A stretch of DNA of 25,979 nt, taken from NCBI GenBank assembly GCA_900540405.1, contig UQFW01000015.1, positions 1 to 25,979 of the forward strand, in the 5' to 3' direction. This stretch comes from Candidatus Avelusimicrobium faecicola (GTDB lineage: Bacteria > Elusimicrobiota > Elusimicrobia > Elusimicrobiales > Elusimicrobiaceae). Below are positions 14,571 through 22,924 of the stretch, piece after piece; the first letter of the stretch is position 1, and each line of letters begins with the position of its first letter. A program made the translations under genes and the position numbers. The notes under the pieces are model-generated. The model made no database searches, had not been told where the DNA came from, and was given only the letters and a program-made list of their open reading frames with translations.

Positions 14571-15866
14571 ATGAAATTCTTTTTAATCAGCTTGGGTTGC
14601 CCCAAAAATTTAACCAATAGCGAGGAATTTTCCGCCCGCTTGCTGGCCCACGGCCACCAATTAGTGTTCACCCCGCAAGAGGCGGACACCGTCATCATTA
14701 ACACATGCGGGTTTATATCTTCCGCCGTAAAAGAAGGCACGGCGGAAATCCGCCACGCGCTGGAACTCAAACGCCAAGGCGTTATCAAGCGCGTAGCCGT
14801 GACGGGCTGTATGGTGGACCGCTACCGCGAGCAAATGGCAAAGGACTTTCCGGAAGCCGATACCGTTTTTTCTATTGCCGCGCAAGACCATGTGGAAGAT
14901 TTAATCGGGCAAGACGGCTTATTTTTGGAATCCCTGGCCAATGCGTTGTATATCCCCGAATATAAAATGACGCTCACCGCCACCCACACCGCCTACTTAA
15001 AAATTGCCGACGGTTGCAACTACCGCTGTGCGTATTGCACCATTCCGTTTATCCGCGGGGCGTACCGCTCCAAACCCATGGAGCAAATTGTGCAGGAAGC
15101 GCGCCTGCTTACGCAAAACGGGGTAAAAGAAATTTCTTTAATTGCGCAGGATACCACTTCTTACGGGATAGATTTATATAAAAAGCCGTCTTTGACGGAC
15201 CTGCTTAAAAAACTGCTTAAAATACGCGGTTTGGGGCGGCTTCGCATTATGTACGCCTACCCCAATTTAGTCACGCAGGAACTGGCGGATTTAATGGCGG
15301 GCGAAGAACAGATTTTCCATTATTTGGATATTCCGCTCCAACATATTGCCGACCCGGTACTCAAAAATATGAACCGCCAATGCGACGGCAAAAAAATTAA
15401 AGACACGCTGGATATGCTCAAAAAAACGGTGCCGGATATTTCACTACGGACCAACTTTATTGTGGGGTTTCCGCAAGAAACGCAAAAAGATTTTAACGAG
15501 CTTAAAAAATTCGTGCGCGAGTATGAATTTGACAATATGGGCGTGTTTGAATACTTCCGCGAAAAGGGCACCCCGGCCTACGAAATGAAGCAAATTCCGG
15601 CGGCGGTAAAACACCAGCGCGCCCGGGAATTGGAAGAAACCCAAAGCCGCGTGATTGATAAAATCAACAAGCGCCTGGTGGGCGCGGAAATGGAAGTAAT
15701 TGCCGACGGAGCGGACTTCGGCCGCACCTACAAAGATGCGCCGGATATTGACGGCAAAGTGACGTTTACAAAACCTGTTCCCCCCGGTTGCATTTTTTAC
15801 GGCCGCGTGGTGGCCGCCCAAGGCTACGAGCGGGAAATAGAGCCGCTGAAAATTATTAAAAAATAA
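14571..15866 (+). CDS. rimO: Ribosomal protein S12 methylthiotransferase
   Basis: A 431-residue radical-SAM enzyme that adds a methylthio group to an Asp of ribosomal protein S12. The N-terminal UPF0004 domain starts FFLISLGCPKNLTNSE and supplies cluster cysteines C10, C46 and C80. The radical-SAM CX3CX2C motif is DGCNYRCAYCTIP (C149, C153, C156). IAQDTTSYGIDLY and YLDIPLQHI are typical of RimO rather than MiaB. A C-terminal TRAM domain (about 365-431) should bind substrate. All cluster cysteines are intact. The start has no ribosome site but a -10-like box 6 nt upstream. A terminator follows. Confidence 0.95.
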   Translation: MKFFLISLGCPKNLTNSEEFSARLLAHGHQLVFTPQEADTVIINTCGFISSAVKEGTAEIRHALELKRQGVIKRVAVTGCMVDRYREQMAKDFPEADTVFSIAAQDHVEDLIGQDGLFLESLANALYIPEYKMTLTATHTAYLKIADGCNYRCAYCTIPFIRGAYRSKPMEQIVQEARLLTQNGVKEISLIAQDTTSYGIDLYKKPSLTDLLKKLLKIRGLGRLRIMYAYPNLVTQELADLMAGEEQIFHYLDIPLQHIADPVLKNMNRQCDGKKIKDTLDMLKKTVPDISLRTNFIVGFPQETQKDFNELKKFVREYEFDNMGVFEYFREKGTPAYEMKQIPAAVKHQRARELEETQSRVIDKINKRLVGAEMEVIADGADFGRTYKDAPDIDGKVTFTKPVPPGCIFYGRVVAAQGYEREIEPLKIIKK

Positions 15867-15896
15867 CCGTTGCTCAAGGTTTACCAAATAAAAACG

Positions 15897-15928
15897 CCCC
15901 GGCCCGAACCGGGGTATTTTTTATTTTT
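15897..15928 (+). terminator. Intrinsic terminator of rimO
   Basis: CCCCGG (15897-15902) pairs with CCGGGG (15909-15914), followed by TA, T6, A, T7. Confidence 0.85.
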
Positions 15929-15936
15929 TTACCGCA

Positions 15937-16005
15937 CCCGGGCGCAAATCTTTTTCAGCCCCGGGCGCAAATCTTTTTCAGCCCCGGGCGCAACCTTTTT
16001 TTGGC
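15937..16005. repeat. 23-bp tandem repeat, about three copies
   Basis: CCCGGGCGCAAATCTTTTTC begins at 15937 and 15960, and again at 15983 in diverged form (CAACCTTTTTT). The period is exactly 23 bp. Degenerate C/T-rich sequence continues to about 16090 with no credible gene. It lies between the rimO terminator and the 3' end of the convergent SGNH gene. Confidence 0.75.
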
Positions 16006-16110
16006 ACTGGGAACAAACATTTTTCGCCGCGCCCCGGCACTTTTACAATGCGCCCGCACGCCGTTTTCAGCAAGCATGCCCCCTTTATTAAACGCCGGAT
16101 AAAAGCAGTA

Positions 16111-16132
16111 GGCGGGCCCCCAAAGGCCCGCC
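16111..16132 (-). terminator. GC-rich hairpin after the SGNH gene
   Basis: GGCGGGCC (16111-16118) pairs with GGCCCGCC (16125-16132). On the minus strand it is followed by only a short T-rich stretch, so it is a possible weak terminator. Confidence 0.45.
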
Positions 16133-16166
16133 CTAAATCCGTTCAAACGCCTATATATTTTTTGCG

Positions 16167-16769
16167 CTACAAGTACGGTTGAATGGCTTTATGCACGCGC
16201 TCGGCCACCACCTCATACCCGGCGGCGTTGGGGTGGATAGGGTCCGCCTTGAACTTATTTTTTGTAAAAATGCCGTCTAAAATACCGGGCACAAACACCG
16301 CGCCTTTTTCCGCCGCAATTTGTTTGTAAATTTTGGTATAGGGCCGCATACCCGCATATCCGCCGGTATCCACTACCACGGCTACCGCGCCCGCCGCCTG
16401 CACGTCGTCCACCATTTGGCGCACGGCCGCTTCGGTCTGTGTGATAGGCACGCCGCGCATAAAATCATTTCCGCCAAATTCTATCAGCACCATATACGGG
16501 CGCTGTTCTAGCACCTGGGCCAGGCGCGCCGGAGCCGCCGCGGCGGTATCCCCGGGCAAACCCATATTAATTACCGGGCGGCTGATTTTGCGCCCCAAAA
16601 GCGCCGGGTAAGATTTTTCCCTCCCGGCCCCGGTGCCCGCCGTTAAACTATCCCCAAACACCACCACCGGGCCAAACGCATTATGCACGTTTTTTATTTC
16701 CGGCGCGGACGGGCGGAGCCACCAAACAAGCACACCCAAAACCAGTAAAATAATGAAAATTTTTCTCAT
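16167..16769 (-). CDS. SGNH/GDSL-family hydrolase (TesA/arylesterase-like), membrane-anchored or exported
   Basis: A 200-residue esterase or lipase. It starts with a hydrophobic N-terminal segment (about 4-19, IFIILLVLGVLVWWL) that should be an uncleaved anchor or signal peptide, placing the enzyme in the periplasm. The SGNH blocks are all visible: GDSLTAG (nucleophile S41), GLPGDT (G73), FGGND (N101) and DPIHPNAAGY (D176, H179). Gene order, size and motifs match the TesA group (thioesterase I / lysophospholipase L1). The natural substrate cannot be predicted. On the minus strand a TATAAT ends 6 nt before the ATG with no ribosome site. It is divergent from cdd. Confidence 0.92.
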   Translation of the reverse strand: MRKIFIILLVLGVLVWWLRPSAPEIKNVHNAFGPVVVFGDSLTAGTGAGREKSYPALLGRKISRPVINMGLPGDTAAAAPARLAQVLEQRPYMVLIEFGGNDFMRGVPITQTEAAVRQMVDDVQAAGAVAVVVDTGGYAGMRPYTKIYKQIAAEKGAVFVPGILDGIFTKNKFKADPIHPNAAGYEVVAERVHKAIQPYL

Positions 16770-16775
16770 AAAATT

Positions 16776-16781
16776 ATTATA
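16776..16781 (-). promoter_or_regulatory. -10 box immediately upstream of the SGNH gene
   Basis: On the minus strand TATAAT (16781-16776) ends 6 nt before the ATG at 16769, with only A and T in between. This suggests leaderless transcription. Confidence 0.5.
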
Positions 16782-16807
16782 AAAAATTTTTACCGTTATA
16801 GAACCGC

Positions 16808-16835
16808 TTGACTTTTTGCGCCTTTATTATAAAAT
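16808..16835 (+). promoter_or_regulatory. Promoter of cdd
   Basis: TTGACT (16808-16813), 16 nt, TAAAAT (16830-16835). The predicted transcription start is at or next to the cdd ATG (16842). The sequence CTTGACTTTTTGC is shared exactly with the lexA promoter. Confidence 0.65.
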
Positions 16836-16841
16836 AAAAGT

Positions 16842-17267
16842 ATGAGCAAACCGACGACAAAAGAAATCCAAGCCGCATTATTGGACGCCGCGCAACAAGC
16901 GCGGGAGAATTCTTACTCGCCGTATTCCCACTTTAAGGTGGGGGCGGCCGTGTTCACGCGCCAAGGACATATCTTTACCGGCACGAACATTGAAAACGCT
17001 TCCTATGGCTTAACCGTGTGCGCGGAACGCAACGCCACGTTTGCCGCCGTAGGGGCAGGAGAAAAAGACATAGTGGCACTGGCCCTGGTCACCCAAAAAC
17101 TGCCGGGGGCAAAGGTAAACTCCCCCTGTGGGGCTTGCCGCCAGGTGCTAGCGGAATTTATGCCGCCCAACGCGCCGATTTATATGGCCGTATTGGAGGG
17201 TAAAAAACGCACGGTTGTCACTAAAAAACTAAAGGATTTAATCCCATTAGCTTTTAATTTATCTTAA
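16842..17267 (+). CDS. cdd: Cytidine deaminase
   Basis: A 141-residue zinc enzyme deaminating cytidine and deoxycytidine to the uridine forms. The active-site signatures are VCAERNA (zinc ligand C60, proton shuttle E62) and PCGACRQ (C96, C99). SPYSHFKVGAA near the N-terminus is typical. The size fits the small tetrameric class. It belongs with the pyrimidine-nucleoside phosphorylase at 22925 in nucleoside salvage. The start lacks a ribosome site but is preceded by a good promoter whose -10 ends 6 nt upstream. A terminator separates it from the gal operon. Confidence 0.95.
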   Translation: MSKPTTKEIQAALLDAAQQARENSYSPYSHFKVGAAVFTRQGHIFTGTNIENASYGLTVCAERNATFAAVGAGEKDIVALALVTQKLPGAKVNSPCGACRQVLAEFMPPNAPIYMAVLEGKKRTVVTKKLKDLIPLAFNLS

Positions 17268-17304
17268 CCGTAAAGGCGCGGCTTTACGGCGGCGCCTTTT
17301 TTTT
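17268..17304 (+). terminator. Terminator of cdd with a competing hairpin
   Basis: AAGGCGC (17273-17279) pairs with GCGCCTT (17292-17298), running into T8. An overlapping alternative, CCGTAAA (17268-17274) with TTTACGG (17283-17289), would exclude it. Confidence 0.75.
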
Positions 17305-17331
17305 GTCTGTTTGGGAAACACTGGGGGAACT

Positions 17332-18270
17332 ATGCAACACACCACATACAAAGGCTTAAACGCTTTTTATTTGGAAACCGACGCTCTGCGCCTTACTTTC
17401 TTGCCGGATTACGCCTGCAAATTGGCTAGTCTGGTAAAAAAACAAACCGGGCGGGAATTTTTATTCCAAAGCCCTAAAGCTACCCTTACTTTGCCCCACT
17501 ACGGGGCCGCGTTCAGCGCGTACGATTCCAGCGGCTTTGACGAGGTACTCCCCTCCATAGATGCCTGCCCGTACCCGGACGGCCAATACCAAAATGTGCC
17601 GGTGCCGGACCACGGCGAAGTGTGGGCCATGAAGTGGAAATGGGAAGTTTCCCCCACCGGGCGGGAGCTGATGGCCTCCGTACGGAGCGAAAACTTCCCC
17701 TACACCTTTACCCGGCGCATTACGCTCAACCACAACGAAATTTCTTTTGATTATTCCGTCACCAATTTGGAAGAAGGCGGTTTTAAGTTTATTTGGACGC
17801 CGCACTGCCTGCTCAACTGTTCCCCGGCAACGCGGCTGTTAATTCCCCCCAATTTAACCCAGGTAATGACGGTGGAACACTCCACCCAACATTTAGGCCC
17901 GTGGGGCACCCTGCACACTTATCCGCTGACGACGGACGTACACGGCCAAAAGTTAGACCTTTCCGCCACCGAGCCCGCCAGCGCCAAAAATTGCGAAAAA
18001 TTTTACTTTACGCAAAAAAACACCGCCGGGTGGTGCGGCATAGAACATACCGATAACGGCGACACCCTGCTCTATTCCTACAATGCGGATTTAGTGCCGT
18101 ATCTGGGCGTATGGAAAACACAAGGCGGCTACCGCGGGGATTACAACCTGGCACTGGAGCCCTGCACCGGCGCGTATGACGATTTATATGTAGCAAATAA
18201 AATTAAAAAAGCGGCGGTAATTCCCCCGCTCGGGCAGTATAACTGGCAATTCAAAATGACCGTAAAATAG
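17332..18270 (+). CDS. Galactose mutarotase-like protein (aldose 1-epimerase family)
   Basis: A 312-residue protein that I place in the aldose 1-epimerase superfamily. It would interconvert alpha- and beta-galactose so that galactokinase receives its alpha substrate. Supporting features are the beta-rich pattern, the early LPDYACKLASLVKKQTGREF segment and FIWTPHCLLNCS, which holds a plausible catalytic His. It leads a galK-galE-galT operon. The match to classic GalM is loose, so it may be a diverged subgroup. An in-frame TTG at 17311 would add seven residues; ATG 17332 is preferred because GGGGGA lies 5 nt upstream. galK begins 10 nt after its stop. Confidence 0.78.
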   Translation: MQHTTYKGLNAFYLETDALRLTFLPDYACKLASLVKKQTGREFLFQSPKATLTLPHYGAAFSAYDSSGFDEVLPSIDACPYPDGQYQNVPVPDHGEVWAMKWKWEVSPTGRELMASVRSENFPYTFTRRITLNHNEISFDYSVTNLEEGGFKFIWTPHCLLNCSPATRLLIPPNLTQVMTVEHSTQHLGPWGTLHTYPLTTDVHGQKLDLSATEPASAKNCEKFYFTQKNTAGWCGIEHTDNGDTLLYSYNADLVPYLGVWKTQGGYRGDYNLALEPCTGAYDDLYVANKIKKAAVIPPLGQYNWQFKMTVK

Positions 18271-18280
18271 GGGTATTCTT

Positions 18281-19462
18281 ATGGAACAAATGAACCAAAT
18301 TGCACTGCGCAATAAATTTAACGAAGTTTTCAAAAAGACAAAAATGTATTTCTTCGCCCCCGGGCGGGTAAACTTAATCGGCGAACATACCGACTACAAC
18401 GGCGGGCACGTTTTCCCGTGTGCGCTGTCGTTCGGTACGCACGCCGTACTGTGCAAGCGGGACGATAACACCGTGCGCCTGCACTCCTTAAACTTGCCCG
18501 AAAAAGGCATTATCACCGCGGAACTAGCGGACATCAAAAACCTGCCGCAAAACGATTGGGCCAACTATCCGCTGGGAGTGTTGGACGTTTTCCAACGCCG
18601 CGGACACCACATTCCCCAAGGGTTTGAAATGCTGTTTTGGGGCAACATTCCGGCGGGGGCGGGGCTGTCGTCGTCTGCTTCCATAGAGCTTGCCACCGCC
18701 GTAGCCTTAAACACGGCCTACGGCTTAAACATCCCGCAAATTGAACTGGTCAAAATGGCGCAAGAGGCCGAAAATAAATTTGTGGGCATGAACTGCGGCA
18801 TTATGGACCAATTTGCCAGCGGTATGGGCAAAGAGGACAACGCCATTTTGCTGGATTGCAACACGCTGAAATATGAATATGTGCCGCTCAATTTGCGCGG
18901 GATTTCCATTGTTATTATCAACAGCAATAAAAAGCACTCCCTGGTCAACTCCGCCTATAACGAACGCCGCCAACAGTGCGAGCGCGCCCTCAAAGCCCTG
19001 CAACAAGAACTACCCGTCAAGGCCCTGGGAGAGCTGACCATTCCCCAATTTGAAGCCCACAAACATTTAATCCAAGACCCGGTGGAACAAAAACGCGCCA
19101 AACACGCCGTGTACGAAAACCAACGCACGTTGCAGGCGGCCCAATGCTTGCGCGCGGGAGAATTGGAAAAATTCGGCCATTTAATGAACGAGTCCCACAT
19201 TTCCCTGCGGGACGATTACGAAGTAAGCTGCCCGGAACTGGACCTGATTGCCCAAACCGCGTGGGAGCAACCCGGCGTATTGGGGGCGCGCATTACCGGC
19301 GGCGGATTTGGCGGCAGTGCGGTGGCTTTGGTAAAAGATGAAAACATCAAAAACCTGATAGACACCGTTAGCGCCGTTTACACGCCCAAAACCGGCCTCA
19401 AGGCGGATTTTTATATTGCCAATATCGGCGGGCCGGCGCGGCAAATTGAAAAAATTTATTAA
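18281..19462 (+). CDS. galK: Galactokinase
   Basis: A 393-residue GHMP kinase making galactose-1-phosphate. The galactokinase signature PGRVNLIGEHTDYNGG lies at about 27-42, the ATP-binding GAGLSSSASIELA in the middle, and the GHMP C-terminal motif GGGFGGSAVALV near residue 346. The length is standard. The start at 18281 follows an AGGGG site 7 nt upstream. It is second in the Leloir operon, 10 nt after the mutarotase-like gene and 13 nt before galE. Confidence 0.97.
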   Translation: MEQMNQIALRNKFNEVFKKTKMYFFAPGRVNLIGEHTDYNGGHVFPCALSFGTHAVLCKRDDNTVRLHSLNLPEKGIITAELADIKNLPQNDWANYPLGVLDVFQRRGHHIPQGFEMLFWGNIPAGAGLSSSASIELATAVALNTAYGLNIPQIELVKMAQEAENKFVGMNCGIMDQFASGMGKEDNAILLDCNTLKYEYVPLNLRGISIVIINSNKKHSLVNSAYNERRQQCERALKALQQELPVKALGELTIPQFEAHKHLIQDPVEQKRAKHAVYENQRTLQAAQCLRAGELEKFGHLMNESHISLRDDYEVSCPELDLIAQTAWEQPGVLGARITGGGFGGSAVALVKDENIKNLIDTVSAVYTPKTGLKADFYIANIGGPARQIEKIY

Positions 19463-19475
19463 GAGGAAACTTCCC

Positions 19476-20450
19476 ATGAAAAACATTTTAGTAATCGGCG
19501 GGGCGGGCTATATCGGCTCCCACACCGTAAAAAGACTGGCCGCACAAGGCTATAACCCGGTGGTGTTTGATAACCTTTCCAAAGGGCACCGCGAGGCCGT
19601 GCAAAATTATCCCTTTGAACTGGGGGATTTGGGCGACAAAGCCCGCTTGCACGAGGTATTCCAAAAACATCAAATTGATGCCGTTATGCACTTTGCCGCG
19701 TTTATAGAAGTGGGCGAAAGCGTAAAAGAGCCGTCCAAATACTACCACAACAATGTGGCTAAAGTATTAAATTTGTTAGATGCCATGGTGGAAAACCACA
19801 TCCGCTATTTTGTGTTTTCTTCCACCGCCGCCACGTTTGGGGAGCCTATCAAACCCAAAATAGACGAAACGCACCCGCAAAACCCCATTAACCCGTACGG
19901 CAACACCAAGCTGATGGTGGAAAAAATGTTGGCGGATTTTGATACCGCCTACGGCCTGAAAGCCACCGCTCTGCGCTACTTTAACGCCAGCGGTGCCGAC
20001 GACAGCGGCGAAATCGGCGAATCCCACACGCCGGAAACGCATTTAATCCCCATTGTGTTGCAAGCGGCGGCGGGCAAACGGCCGTCTATCAAAATTTTCG
20101 GTACAGACTACCCCACGCCGGACGGCACCTGCGTACGCGACTATGTGCATGTGAACGACCTGGCAGACGCCCACATTTTAGCCTTGCAAAAAATGTTTAA
20201 GGATAACACCAGCGAACGCTTCAACCTGGGCAGCGGCAGCGGCTTTAGCGTGGCGGAACTGGTTAAAGAGGCCAAGCAAATTACCGGGGTGGATTTTACG
20301 GTAGAAACCGCCCCCCGCCGCGCGGGTGACCCGGCCATTTTGGTAGCGGACAGCACCAAAGCACAGCGCGTATTGGGGTGGAAACCCAAATACAACTTAA
20401 CGCAAATCATCCAAACCGCGTGGAACTGGGAACAGCACCGCAAATACTAG
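19476..20450 (+). CDS. galE: UDP-glucose 4-epimerase
   Basis: A 324-residue SDR-family enzyme interconverting UDP-galactose and UDP-glucose. The NAD-binding motif GGAGYIGSH is at residues 8-16. The catalytic Tyr-Lys pair is in NPYGNTKLMVEK. SSTAATFGEP and ALRYFNASGAD are classic GalE. An in-frame extension to 19416 exists, but it lies inside galK. ATG 19476 has AGAGGAAA 6 nt upstream and gives the family N-terminus. Besides galactose use, GalE could supply UDP-galactose for LPS. Confidence 0.97.
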   Translation: MKNILVIGGAGYIGSHTVKRLAAQGYNPVVFDNLSKGHREAVQNYPFELGDLGDKARLHEVFQKHQIDAVMHFAAFIEVGESVKEPSKYYHNNVAKVLNLLDAMVENHIRYFVFSSTAATFGEPIKPKIDETHPQNPINPYGNTKLMVEKMLADFDTAYGLKATALRYFNASGADDSGEIGESHTPETHLIPIVLQAAAGKRPSIKIFGTDYPTPDGTCVRDYVHVNDLADAHILALQKMFKDNTSERFNLGSGSGFSVAELVKEAKQITGVDFTVETAPRRAGDPAILVADSTKAQRVLGWKPKYNLTQIIQTAWNWEQHRKY

Positions 20451-20458
20451 GGGGCCTT

Positions 20459-21964
20459 ATGAACATCAACCTGCTTATTGACCAATTAATTGCATACGCA
20501 CTGGACCAAAAACTGTTGGCCCCGGCGGACGAAGTGTGGGCCGTCAACCAACTATTGGATATTTTGCACCTGACGGAATATACGCCGTCTGGCTTTAACG
20601 GCGCCACGCCAGAATATCCGTGCGAAATTCTAAAAAACATTTGTGATTGGGCCGCCCAACAAAAAGTAATCCCGCAAGATACCGTCACCCAACGGGATTT
20701 ATTGGACACTAAATTAATGGGTGTTTTTGCCCGCAAACCCAGCGAAGTGGAAAACGAATTTTTTGCCCTGTGGAGCCAAAACCCCAAAAAAGCCACGGAC
20801 AAATTTTACCATGACGCCCGCGCGTTGGATTACATCCGCACCGCGCGCGTAGCCAAAAACAAACGGTGGAAGGCCCGCACGCCGTACGGCACGCTGGATA
20901 TTACTATCAACATGTCCAAGCCGGAAAAAGACCCCAAGGATATTGCCGCCGCCTTAAAAGCCGCGCCGTCCGGCTACCCCAAGTGCCTATTATGTAAAGA
21001 AAACGAAGGCTACGCCGGGCGCATTAATCACCCGGCCCGCCAAACCCTGCGCCTGATTGGGTTGGATTTACTAAAAGACCACAACCCGTGGTTTTTGCAG
21101 TATTCCCCCTATGAATACTACAACGAACATTGTATTTTCCTTTCCGGCAAGCACGAGCCTATGAAACTAACGCTAAACAGCTTCCGGCGTTTGTTGGCGT
21201 TTGTGGACGTTTTCCCCCATTATTTTATCGGTTCCAATGCGGATTTGCCCATTGTGGGCGGCTCCATTTTAACGCACGACCACTTCCAGGGCGGGCGCTA
21301 CACGTTTGCTATGGAAAAAGCCCCGGTGGAACGCACGTTCAAAATAGCCAAATTCCCGCGCATTAAAGCCGGCGTTGTCAAATGGCCCATGAGCGTACTG
21401 CGCCTGAGCGGCCCTAAAAAAGAATTGGCCGAAGCCGCGGACTACCTCTTAAAAAAATGGCGCGCTTACAGTGATGAAACCGCCCAAATTTTGGCGAACA
21501 CGCAAGGCACGCCCCACAACACGATTACGCCTATCGCCCGCCGCCGCGACAAAGCGTTTGAGTTAGACCTTGTCCTGCGCAACAACCGCACGACGGACGA
21601 ATTCCCGCTGGGTATTTTCCACCCGCACGAGGACGTCCACCACATTAAAAAGGAAAATATCGGACTAATTGAAGTAATGGGCCTGGCCGTACTGCCCGCG
21701 CGGTTAAATAAAGAGTTAGCCGACCTGGGCGAGTGCCTCCTCCGGCAAGATTTACCCGCCATAGAAAAAAGCGACACACTCAAAAAGCACGCCGCGTGGG
21801 CGCGGGAAATGTTAAACAAATACACGTTTACCCCCCAAAATACGGCGGAAATTTTGCAAAAAGAGGTGGGTAAAATTTTTGCGCGCGTGCTGGAGTACGC
21901 GGGCGTATTTAAGCGCACGCCGGACGGCCAAGCCGCGCTAAACAGGTTTATCAAAAAACTGTAA
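20459..21964 (+). CDS. galT: UDP-glucose-hexose-1-phosphate uridylyltransferase, class II
   Basis: A 501-residue GalT of the long, class II type best known from Firmicutes, rather than the roughly 350-residue enterobacterial type. It swaps UMP between UDP-glucose and galactose-1-phosphate. Recognisable blocks are CLLCKENEGYAGR, NPWFLQYSPYEYYNEHCI and LTHDHFQGGRYTF, with the catalytic His-X-His-X-Gln-like segment HDHFQ. An in-frame start at 20378 lies inside galE. ATG 20459 with AGGGGGCC just upstream gives the expected N-terminus. It is last in the operon, 8 nt after galE, and a terminator follows. Confidence 0.95.
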   Translation: MNINLLIDQLIAYALDQKLLAPADEVWAVNQLLDILHLTEYTPSGFNGATPEYPCEILKNICDWAAQQKVIPQDTVTQRDLLDTKLMGVFARKPSEVENEFFALWSQNPKKATDKFYHDARALDYIRTARVAKNKRWKARTPYGTLDITINMSKPEKDPKDIAAALKAAPSGYPKCLLCKENEGYAGRINHPARQTLRLIGLDLLKDHNPWFLQYSPYEYYNEHCIFLSGKHEPMKLTLNSFRRLLAFVDVFPHYFIGSNADLPIVGGSILTHDHFQGGRYTFAMEKAPVERTFKIAKFPRIKAGVVKWPMSVLRLSGPKKELAEAADYLLKKWRAYSDETAQILANTQGTPHNTITPIARRRDKAFELDLVLRNNRTTDEFPLGIFHPHEDVHHIKKENIGLIEVMGLAVLPARLNKELADLGECLLRQDLPAIEKSDTLKKHAAWAREMLNKYTFTPQNTAEILQKEVGKIFARVLEYAGVFKRTPDGQAALNRFIKKL

Positions 21965-22015
21965 AGCGCCAAAGCCGCCCTTTACCTGCGTGCGGCCCTT
22001 ATATGATAAAAACCA

Positions 22016-22045
22016 CCCCGGGCAAATAAAACGCCCGGGGTTTTT
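22016..22045 (+). terminator. Intrinsic terminator of the gal operon
   Basis: CCCCGGGC (22016-22023) pairs perfectly with GCCCGGGG (22033-22040) around a 9-nt loop, followed by five T. Confidence 0.88.
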
Positions 22046-22067
22046 ACCTCTAAAAATTCCCCAAGGC

Positions 22068-22095
22068 TTGACTTTTTGCCCCGCTATTTTATAGA
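22068..22095 (+). promoter_or_regulatory. Promoter of lexA
   Basis: TTGACT (22068-22073), 16 nt, TATAGA (22090-22095). The upstream half (CTTGACTTTTTGC) is identical to the cdd promoter. The -10 overlaps the first half of the candidate LexA operator. Confidence 0.65.
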
Positions 22096-22110
22096 ACAAA
22101 ATATAGAACA
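22090..22110 (+). promoter_or_regulatory. Candidate LexA operator: direct repeat TATAGAACA x2
   Basis: TATAGAACA occurs at 22090-22098 and 22102-22110, period 12, giving GAAC-N8-GAAC. The site covers the -10 and the start of transcription of lexA, where an autorepressor would act. The arrangement recalls the direct-repeat GTTC-N7-GTTC box of alphaproteobacteria rather than palindromic boxes. Function is inferred from position. Confidence 0.5.
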
Positions 22111-22133
22111 ATAAAAAAGTAATAGGAGTTTTT

Positions 22134-22736
22134 ATGAAAGCCCTGCACCCCACACAAGCCAAACTGTTGGAAATCCTAAAAAACAACATTACCGACCCGC
22201 TAACTATGGAAGAATTGGCCGACCGCCTGAACGTGGGCAGTAAAAGTGTGGTTTTCCACCACATTAAACAGTTGGAAAAAAAGGGCTTTCTCAAGCGCAA
22301 CCCGGCCAACCCGCGGGATTATATGATTCTAAAAGACCCCGAACGCAACGTGGTGTACTTAAAAATGTACGGCATGGCCAAATGCGGCCCCGCCGGAACG
22401 ATTTTGGACGGCACCCCCACCCGCGTGGTGCCGGTGGACCCCAGTATGGTGTACTTCCCGGTAGGGAAAGGATTTATGGTAGAGGCCAAGGGCGATTCCA
22501 TGGAGCATTTAATTTCCCCCAAGGATTGGCTGATTGTGGAAACCAACCACCTGCCCAAAAATAAAGATGTGGTAGTTTGCGTAAATAATGGCGAAGTGCT
22601 TGTGAAACGCTTTAATAATGACGGCAAAAATGTTATTTTGCAATCCGAAAACCCCGCCTATGCTCCCATCGTGGCGGACCCGGCAACCTTTCATGTAGAA
22701 GGCATTGTGCGCAGTATCATTAAACGCAGCGTATAA
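22134..22736 (+). CDS. lexA: LexA-family SOS repressor (S24 peptidase)
   Basis: A 200-residue repressor. The N-terminal winged helix-turn-helix covers about 1-65 (TMEELADRLNVGSKSVVFHHIKQLEKKG). A self-cleavage site of the Ala-Gly type lies at A87-G88 (KCGPAGTI). The C-terminal S24 domain has the catalytic Ser in GDSMEHL (S122) and Lys in EVLVKRF (K158). Length and order match LexA. In response to RecA filaments it would cleave itself and release SOS genes. TAGGAG lies 6 nt upstream of the start. A direct-repeat operator overlaps its promoter, consistent with autoregulation. A phage repressor is possible, but no phage genes are nearby. Confidence 0.93.
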   Translation: MKALHPTQAKLLEILKNNITDPLTMEELADRLNVGSKSVVFHHIKQLEKKGFLKRNPANPRDYMILKDPERNVVYLKMYGMAKCGPAGTILDGTPTRVVPVDPSMVYFPVGKGFMVEAKGDSMEHLISPKDWLIVETNHLPKNKDVVVCVNNGEVLVKRFNNDGKNVILQSENPAYAPIVADPATFHVEGIVRSIIKRSV

Positions 22737-22744
22737 GCGTTTTT
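22722..22744 (+). terminator. Possible terminator of lexA overlapping its stop codon
   Basis: AAACGC (22722-22727) pairs with GCGTTT (22737-22742), ending in T5. The 6-bp stem includes the last codons of lexA. It is weak but well placed. Confidence 0.4.
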
Positions 22745-22924
22745 ACGACGAGGCCCGCCGGGCAAAAGCCGCGTTTGAAAAATTATTTTTTAACGCCCGG
22801 CACCGCAAAAAATCATTCCAAAAAAACAATTCTTTATTAAATTTTACGCAAAACTCTTCTCTTTTCCGCCGGAAAATGCTATGCTGAAAGTTCAAGCAGG
22901 TATATAACATGGAGGGAGTACTGT

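Noticed and set aside
22134..22736. Prophage repressor and prophage remnant
   Set aside because: No integrase, structural or replication genes are nearby. The promoter/operator layout and LexA-like cleavage site fit the SOS repressor.
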